DNA from: Pinguiococcus pyrenoidosus | Lineage: Eukaryota > Sar > Pinguiophyceae > Pinguiochrysidales > Pinguiochrysidaceae | DNA: 28,447 bases | Assembly: GCA_019677205.1 (NCBI GenBank) | Contig: JAAMXY010000417.1 | Location: forward strand, 1-28,447 | Direction of reading: 5' to 3' | Shown here: piece after piece, positions 22,650-28,447 of the stretch | How positions within the stretch are numbered: position 1 is the stretch's first letter | How the letters are laid out: each line of letters begins with the position of its first letter | Program-made: the position numbers and the translations under genes | The notes under the pieces: generated by a model | Database searches by the model: none | What the model saw: the letters and a program-made list of their open reading frames with translations, nothing else | Told to the model about the DNA's origin: nothing

Positions 22650-22922
22650 AGAAGGGCGGTCGTGAAGCCTAAGTGAGTTTCATCCTCATCATGTCCCATC
22701 ATATTCCATTCCATCACATTCCATTCCATCATATTCCATTGCATTGCATTCCGTTGCATTCCATTCCGTTGCATTCAACTCAGTTCCTTTTCTTCCTGTT
22801 CGTCCTTCCCTTACCAAATGGAGTTATTTAAATTCATTGTGGCTTCGTCTAAGACTATGTGCTATTCCTGAGCTTCCGCCGCCGAAGGCGAGGATGCTCA
22901 GCATGGCGAAGATGCTCAGCTG
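22650..22922. other. Convergent intergenic region with pentamer-rich tract
   Basis: 273 bases between two stop codons facing each other. It holds the CATTC/CCATT-type repeat at 22697-22776 and otherwise short mixed sequence, including a small AT-rich patch (ttatttaaattcatt) near 22823-22837. No gene is seen. Confidence 0.7.
22697..22776 (+). repeat. Degenerate (CATTC)n / (CCATT)n pentamer tract
   Basis: About 80 bases built from cattc, catca and gcatt-type 5-mers, such as attccattccatcacattcc. It lies in a 3' intergenic region. It resembles ATTCC-type simple satellite sequence in composition, but is short and degenerate. Confidence 0.9.
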
Positions 22923-25900
22923 CTAGCTGCCCTTGTCCCAATCAGTTTTGCTCTGACTGCGGCGATAGTTGCGCTGACGGCTGCTGGCACCTCTGCCCTT
23001 GCTCTGCGTCCGTCCATGCCACTCGTGATGCCGCCGATTTCGGTCCGACTGCGCAGACGAGTTTCGCGGCGGCTTCCAGTTCGAATTCCACTTGGAATCC
23101 CATTTTGTGTCCCACTTCACCGCTGGGCCCGACTTTCCTTTGCTCCTGAGAGTCGGGAAAGGGGAGCTCGTTACACCACACGCACACGAACACCAAAAGT
23201 GCATGGCGGAATCGAAGCAAGCATTCAAGCACGGCGCACCTTTGGTACCGAGTCTGCAGGCCCGGGAACCCGTTCATCCAGAAGTGGCTGAGCACAATGG
23301 TGTTGTGCTTCACACCCATCTGGAACTCGTTGAAGTCCAGGGTGCCGCTCTGGTCTTTGTCCACCGCCCTGAAGATGTCGACCGCGAACGAGTTGGCCGT
23401 GTTCTCGCTGACGTTGCTCTTGCTGAACTTGATGAGCTGGACCAACTCGTTGAAATCGAGCGTGCCCGAGCCATCTGCGTCAAACGCCTGCGCGAAAGGA
23501 AAGGAAACGAAACGAAACGAAGCGAAGCGAAACGAAGCGCGACGCGGCGCAACAGAGCAGAAGCAGCTTAGCAGAACGAAGCAAGCAGCCTGGGCTGCGG
23601 TCAAGCATCGCACCTTGAATGCGTAGCCGAGGCGCTCCTCCAGCGATCCCTCCATGATGACGCTGAAGCCCACGGCCACCTCATTGAAGGACAGCATGTT
23701 GTCCTTGTTGACGTCGAAGGCATGGAAGAGCTGACCCACGATCTGCTCGTTCGGCTCCACGTTCCGAAGCATCTCCTTGAAGCCATTGAAGTCCAAAGCT
23801 TGTGTCTTGTTCCGACGGAAGTACTCGTAGATGTCCTCAAGGAACTTCTTGTTCAGGCGCACACCGGAAGCAACGAGAGAGAGCAGCTCGGCCTCCTTTG
23901 GACCCATGCCTGCGAGCAAGATGGAAGGGAGGTCAGAGAGCGCTGGACGCGACCATAGGGGCATCCAAGCAGGCGGCCTACCAATGCGGGCGCTGGCCGC
24001 TGCCGGCGTGGTGCCGAAGGTCGATGCCTGCGGCAGGACGTATAGCTGCAACGGTGTGCTGCCCGGATGGATGTCCGGGTTTGTCGCGGTTCTATGGTCG
24101 TGCGCGGCGAAAAGCGCTTCAAGTTGGCCGCCATTGTCTAGAGTGATGCGCTGGACAGCCGTGCCCAGCCCGGATCCCAGACGAACGAGCGGAGGGGTGT
24201 CCATCGTTCGCTGAGCGCTCGCACCCGAACTCGCGCTCGGATCGTCTACCTGGAGCGCCACGGGGAAGCCGAAGAGCGAGCTGACGTAGCTACACAGTTG
24301 CCCTGAAAAGAGACCGCGTCAGATCCACGACGCGAGATGTCCGGTGCTCCTGTGCGAGGTGCGACTCACCAAGCTCCACATCGCGAGGAACCTTGAATAG
24401 CCGAGAGTCTTCGCTGCTGTTCAGATCTGCCGTAACCCGGACGATATAGAGCGGGCCGTTCCCTCTCAGCGGCGCGACGGCTGCGATGTCGACGTAGTTG
24501 CCAAGCACGCCCATCGGCTTCGCATCTTCAATCTCCATCCCGTTGGGATTCGAGCTTGGATTCGCTCGCACCGCCGCTGTCAAGGTCTTGTCCCACTGCA
24601 TCAGCGAATTCGTGACGAACGTCTGCATCGCCTGGTTCATCCCCGACTTGTGGTTCAGATGCTGGTCGCCCACGCTCTTCAGGAGCGCCTTCAGATCGGA
24701 GTCCAGAGCCATCACATCATTATCTGGACTCAGCCTAGGGATCGGATGCGCGGGCGGGAGGTCAGCTTGCCGATACCATGAAACGCAGGAAGGAGATGGC
24801 GGCAGCATGGCAATGGCGGCAGCATGGTAATGGCGGCAGCACTTCTCAGGCTCACCTTGTCAACAGGATCTCTTTGCAGACCTCTTGGTGCAAGGACGTC
24901 ACCTTCTCCACCTCATCGAGACCGAAGAGGCTGACCAGGGCCTCTCCCTGCGCGTGCGACACCACAGCCTTCAGCAGCAGCACCGCGCTGTGCACAAGCT
25001 GTAGATTAAAGCTGGGCCCCATGAAGCCGTAGACGTCCTGGAGCACTTCGTCTCGCTCTTTCAAGCGGCCCAGCAAGAGAAAGGCGCTACGCGTGACCTG
25101 GCTCTCCAGGAGCGTCGCCACGTTGCTCGGCTGGCTTGCGAACGCGTTCAGCAATCGGATGGCACGCCTGGCAACGCAGAGGCTGGGATTCTGGAGCAGC
25201 GCATAGATCTGATGCAAGTGCGGATGCAGGAACTCCGCGCCCGCCACGTGGGACCCGATGGCATGAAGCACGGTGATCGCGTTCGAGATGATTTCCTTGT
25301 GGCTCTGCAGAGGGACCCCAGAAGCCAGGCATGAGTCGCCGTGGGCTTCGCCACGCGCTCGCGTCTTGTCGTGCTGCGTACCTGTGACAGATGCAGCTGT
25401 GCTCCGATGGTCGAGCTCAGGCCCGTGGTGGACACGATGGCCTGGATCTGCGCCTCGTTCGCATCGGACGCAAGATCACGGATGAGCACCAGGAGGGCGC
25501 AGCACGCAATCTTGCCTCCCCGTTCCGTCGCCCAGTTGAAGTTGAGCAAGTTCACGATCGTCTGCAGCACCCCGCCTGGGATTGCCTCGACCAGCGGGAG
25601 CAGGTATCTCGTGCAGAGCGCCAAGTTGATCACGAGAACCTCGTACTGCGGCGACTTCGTCCGCGCCTGCAGATCCGGGTTCGTGTGGTTTGCTAAGTCG
25701 AGGAGGGGCCAGATCCCCGCCAGGATCATTCGAATCTAGGGGAGGATCCGGTTAGCCGCTGTGCCTCCATGCTCGAGCTCTCGCTGTCCCCAGCGCGTAG
25801 GCTTGATTCTGCGGATCGACAAGTTCAGATGGGCAGCGCCATGCTTACCTCGCCCCACTCTGGTCTCGCCGGCAGGCCTCCATGGGTGTGGCCGACCATC

Positions 25901-27633
25901 ACGGCCAAGGCCTGTGCTGCGGCCGTGAGCAGCGCCAGGTCCGTCTCCGGCGCGAGGAAGTGCAGGACCCTCGGCACGAAGCCCCTCTCTAGCACAATCT
26001 TGAGGGCGTCCGGATTGCTTTCGGCGAAGACCGACAGGCACTTCAACCCTTGCACTTGCACGTGGACGGGGAGGCCCTCCGCTGAAACAATTCCGTACAG
26101 GCGATCAATGATCCCGAGCGGGAAGAGAATCGTCTTGGCGTACATGTGATTCACGTGCCACTTGTTCGACTCCGGCATGTGCGGGACTCGCGGTCCGAGG
26201 AGGTAGATCGACAAGCACTCCAAGCAGGCCCCGATCAGCTCGAACTGCTTGGCCTCGTTGCCATCCTGGGACAGGCCCCGGATGACGTTCATATCCAGCA
26301 GCTGCACCGTTCGGAAGATGATCGGTCCCAGGGGTGTCCCATCCGTCGCCAGGATGGGGGGATTGACAACGGCGGTGACGCCCTCGAATATCTCAAACAG
26401 CTCGTGAGCGAGGGAGAGCCGCTCGGAGGGCGCTTGGAACACCTCGGCGATTTTCAGAAGCGTTCTCGCGGCACACACGGCGCGGTACACGGTGTCGATG
26501 TCCGCGGACTGAATGTCGCGGACCAAGCCTCTCGCGTCCTGCTTGAGCGTCTTGACTTCCTCGAGCAGCTGGCCCTTCTGCTCGGGGGTGTACTCGAAGA
26601 AGTCCCCCCGCCACGCGTCCAGGTCGATCGCGTCGTCTAAGCTCTCTTCCTGTGCTCGTCGGAAGAGCTTCATCGCGAGTTCATCCAAGGACTCCCGAGG
26701 CGCGAACTGCTCGAAGAAGCTGCGTATTCGGACCTGGGGTGCGCCATCCAAAAGAACCATCTTTCAGCTTCTTGGACGAGCGCCGCACAGTCTGTGTGTG
26801 TTTGCGTGTGTGCGTGTTTTCATCTTTGTGTGTTTCAAGTCGAGAGAGCCACAAGGCTAACCTGGATGCGCTTCCGATTCCCTGGCGGATCACTCTGGGA
26901 CTCCGTCAGCTTCCTCTTGCGGGAGGTGCTGGGCGGAGAGCCGGGGTCCGTGGCGCGCACTTGGAGCAGCCAGCGGCTCATCGCGGTGGTGAACTCATCC
27001 AGCGCAATGGCGCCGTCACCGTCCGCGTCCATGGACGCCAGAGCTTGCGACACCTCCACGTCGCTCGGACGTCTCCCCCCGTTTATCTACGGGACGACCG
27101 GGAGAAAATAATAGGGGGGGGAGCAAAGAAGATCGGAAAGCGTCAGACGCAGATCTCGTGTTTCTGGGTGAAGAGACTGGTTCTCCGCCAAGCCCGCAAA
27201 AGATCCGAAGCGCTTGTGGACTGCAGACGCTGTGCGCGCATCTCATCATCGCTTCGTCGCAGGACCACTCCCTCTTCGTGCTCCAAAGAGCTCACACATG
27301 CATTTCACAAGAGACTTGGCTGCCTTTGGCGCAACGCGCAGACGAACGTGCCGCGGAGACGCGAACCGCGTGAAGGCCTGGAAACTCGGTTACGGAGTTC
27401 GGCAACTCGTCCGAAGACCTGGCCGGCTGTATCTTCGGCAACGCGCGTTCGCACTGCACCGCTTTCCACCAAGCGTCCACGTCGTCTCACACACCGGGTT
27501 GGCGTGGGGCGGTGGGAAGTGGCTTTACCTGTGTCATGAGCCCCCCGAGCTCAGCGCCGCTGATGCGGCCGTTACCGTTCTGATCGGCCGCTGCGAAAAC
27601 GCGCCGAATTTCGAGAAGCATGTGCGAGTCCAT
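22923..27633 (-). CDS. Multidomain EF-hand / ARM-HEAT-like / PB1-like / EF-hand protein, 1156 aa, ten exons
   Basis: Minus-strand exons: 27633-27529, 27086-26862, 26733-25849, 25735-25382, 25304-24856, 24734-24370, 24302-23982, 23909-23614, 23487-23240, 23145-22923 (TAG). All junctions are GT-AG and in frame. EF loops at residues 17-28 (DQNGNGRISGAE) and 55-66 (DADGDGAIALDE) form a correctly spaced pair across intron 1. A basic, NLS-like linker (RKRK...RKR, 91-108) follows. Residues ~111-700 are all-helical, with leucine-rich helical hairpins like ARM/HEAT repeats. Residues ~767-885 look like a PB1 domain (RLFKVPRDVELGQLCSYV, then ITLDNGGQLEALF, then PLQLYVLP) with a low-complexity insert (816-840). 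Residues 903-1082 form a neuronal-calcium-sensor-like EF module: one degenerate hand plus canonical loops at 967-978, 1003-1014 and 1043-1054. The tail (1083-1156) is basic with regularly spaced Trp. Probably a Ca2+-responsive scaffold; function not known. An alternative exon-9 donor 9 nt earlier (gtacca) keeps frame. Confidence 0.82.
23494..23538 (+). repeat. GAAAC/GAAGC pentamer array in intron 8 of the EF-hand/PB1 gene
   Basis: Nine consecutive 5-mers (gaaag, gaaag, gaaac x3, gaagc x2, gaaac, gaagc) lie wholly in the 126-nt intron 23488-23613. On the coding strand this is a pyrimidine-rich run (tttcg units) just before the acceptor gcgcag, so it also supplies the polypyrimidine tract. Confidence 0.9.
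24796..24842 (+). repeat. 17-bp tandem repeat in intron 5 of the EF-hand/PB1 gene
   Basis: Two nearly identical 17-bp units (atggcggcagcatggca at 24796-24812; the same with one change at 24813-24829) plus a partial third unit to 24842. They lie inside the intron 24735-24855. They are non-coding in the spliced model. Confidence 0.9.
27087..27528 (-). other. Long first intron of the EF-hand/PB1 gene (442 nt)
   Basis: Donor gtaaag at 27528 and acceptor ccgtag ending at 27087. It is 3-7 times longer than most other introns here. I looked for a hidden exon: short open frames exist on both strands, but the two EF-hands it separates are already at normal pair spacing when joined directly. It includes a C/T-rich stretch near the acceptor (27100-27120 on the minus strand). 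It may hold regulatory sequence. Confidence 0.7.
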
Positions 27634-27866
27634 GGTTCGAGCGGCTCAACTGGGCCGATTCCAAGCGCTCCGCACGACGTTGCGCAGATCCTGTGGCCAC
27701 CGCGCTCGTTTCTTCTTCCGGCCCGAAGGATTGGAGCGGCAAGCTCGTTGGAAATTCGGAATTGCTTCGGAAAGCGAGATCCGGACAAGAAATTGGGATC
27801 CAGGCGACGATGAGTTGAAATTCGGGTGAACGGTGAAGAATCACAACAAGAGAGGAGCAGGACTTG
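27634..27866. other. 5' flank of the EF-hand/PB1 gene
   Basis: About 230 bases between the ATG at 27633 (minus) and the Pol III terminator of the tRNA gene. The protein's frame has an in-frame stop (tga) 15 bases upstream of its ATG, which supports the chosen start. The sequence is AT-richer near 27765-27800. No further gene is seen. Confidence 0.6.
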
Positions 27867-27873
27867 AAAAAAA
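27867..27873 (-). terminator. Pol III terminator (T7) of the tRNA-Gly gene
   Basis: Seven A on the + strand, so TTTTTTT on the transcribed minus strand, 21 bases after the tRNA 3' end. This is a typical RNA polymerase III stop signal. Confidence 0.85.
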
Positions 27874-27894
27874 GAACGCAAGGGCAAAAAGGAT

Positions 27895-27964
27895 ACACTG
27901 ACGGGGAATCGAACCCCGGGCAATCGCTTGGAAGGCGATTATTTTACCACTAAACTACCAGTGT
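27895..27964 (-). tRNA. tRNA-Gly (anticodon UCC)
   Basis: Seventy nucleotides on the minus strand fold as a full cloverleaf. The 7-bp acceptor is ACACTGG with TCAGTGT, including one G-U pair. The D-arm is GTTT/AAAT, the anticodon stem ATCGC/GCGAT with loop CTTCCAA (anticodon TCC, reading GGA), the variable loop is 4 nt, and the T-arm is CGGGG/CCCCG with loop TTCGATT. The internal A box (TAGTTTAGTGG) and B box (GGTTCGATTCC, + strand 27905-27915) match consensus. No CCA is encoded and there is no intron, as expected for a nuclear eukaryotic tRNA. It lies upstream of, and in the same orientation as, the EF-hand/PB1 gene. Confidence 0.97.
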
Positions 27965-28447
27965 GGTGTTGCCCAGTTCAATCCCACGAAGGGATCTCAT
28001 CAGCTTAATGGGAGGGGAAGCAGCACAGTATATATATTAGATATTGAGATCGTCAAGGTCGGCAAACGCAGAACTTTCGCCGAGGTCTCTCGCATCTCTG
28101 TCCCCCTACACGAATGCTTCAGCGACCTCTCCGGTGCACCAAGAAGCGCATTCCACCAAGAAGCGGCTTCACGCAGCCTGTGGTTTCCAAGGCTCCTGCT
28201 CCTCATGCAACTTGCTGCTCACCCGCATCGCCTTCTGGAATGGAATGGCGTGGTGACGGACGGAGATACACGAGGAAAGAGCTGAAAACACGATGCAGCG
28301 CGTGGCTTGCTCGCTTGCTTGCTGCCGGGAGATTCAAGACGCGCAAGCCGCACGCACGGCGCGCCCTGGGAGAGTTGGGAGCGGAGGAGACTGGCGGAGG
28401 CGGCGAGCGAGGAGGTGCAATTTCATTCCTCGGAGGAGATGGCCAGA
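27965..28447. other. Right-end region without a supported gene
   Basis: 483 bases. An AT-rich patch (tatatatattag) at 28029-28040 lies 65-76 bases upstream of the tRNA 5' end and may belong to its promoter. A plus-strand frame opens at ATG 28293 and stays open to the window edge (51 codons, MQRVACSLACCREIQ...), so a gene could begin here, but composition is the only support. The last ~100 bases are purine-rich (ggagg repeats). Confidence 0.5.

Noticed and set aside
22499-22774. Minus-strand frame rich in Met, Asn and Trp over the CATTC repeat
   Set aside because: It is produced by translating the pentamer repeat and the antisense of the orphan gene.
26652-27539. Long plus-strand open frame over exons 1-3 of the EF-hand/PB1 gene
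   Set aside because: It is antisense to EF-hand coding exons with clean splice sites, and its product is Arg/Ser-rich with no motifs.

Overview
The window is nuclear DNA of a flagellated, GC-rich, intron-bearing unicellular eukaryote. Evidence: spliceosomal GT-AG introns (mostly 58-153 nt), an axonemal outer-arm dynein heavy chain, an N-terminal-motor kinesin, a SCAR/WAVE-complex subunit, and a nuclear-type tRNA-Gly with internal Pol III boxes. TAA, TGA and TAG all end genes here, so the code is standard. The secreted protein with PSxxPTAx repeats is of a kind common in stramenopiles (diatoms, brown algae and relatives). With the short introns and high GC this makes a stramenopile my best guess; a haptophyte or other protist is not excluded.

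Layout. 1-13622 (+): outer dynein arm gamma-type heavy chain, 5'-truncated by the window, with one 12.7-kb exon and three introns packed into the last 0.9 kb; the first of those introns holds a perfect (GAT)41 microsatellite. 13943-15587 (+): six-exon, 400-aa protein with a DUF6817-like domain. 16048-17448 (-): secreted PT-repeat surface protein. 18540-18840 (+): two-exon BRK1/HSPC300. 18960-21543 (-): three-exon, 799-aa kinesin. 22137-22649 (+): two-exon, 135-aa orphan protein. 22923-27633 (-): ten-exon, 1156-aa protein with the order EF-hand pair, ARM/HEAT-like solenoid, PB1-like domain, second EF-hand module, basic Trp-repeat tail. 27895-27964 (-): tRNA-Gly(UCC). The last ~480 bases hold no gene I can support.

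How the genes relate. Three gene products are cytoskeletal: dynein (cilia), kinesin (microtubule transport) and BRK1 (Arp2/3 actin). The EF-hand/PB1 protein looks like a calcium-responsive scaffold. There are no operons; each gene has its own promoter. AT-rich islands lie upstream of several start codons in otherwise GC-rich DNA.

The most unusual item is the EF-ARM-PB1-EF protein, whose domain combination I do not recognise. All gene models were spliced by hand from reading frame, GT-AG sites and family conservation; no search or transcript data were available.
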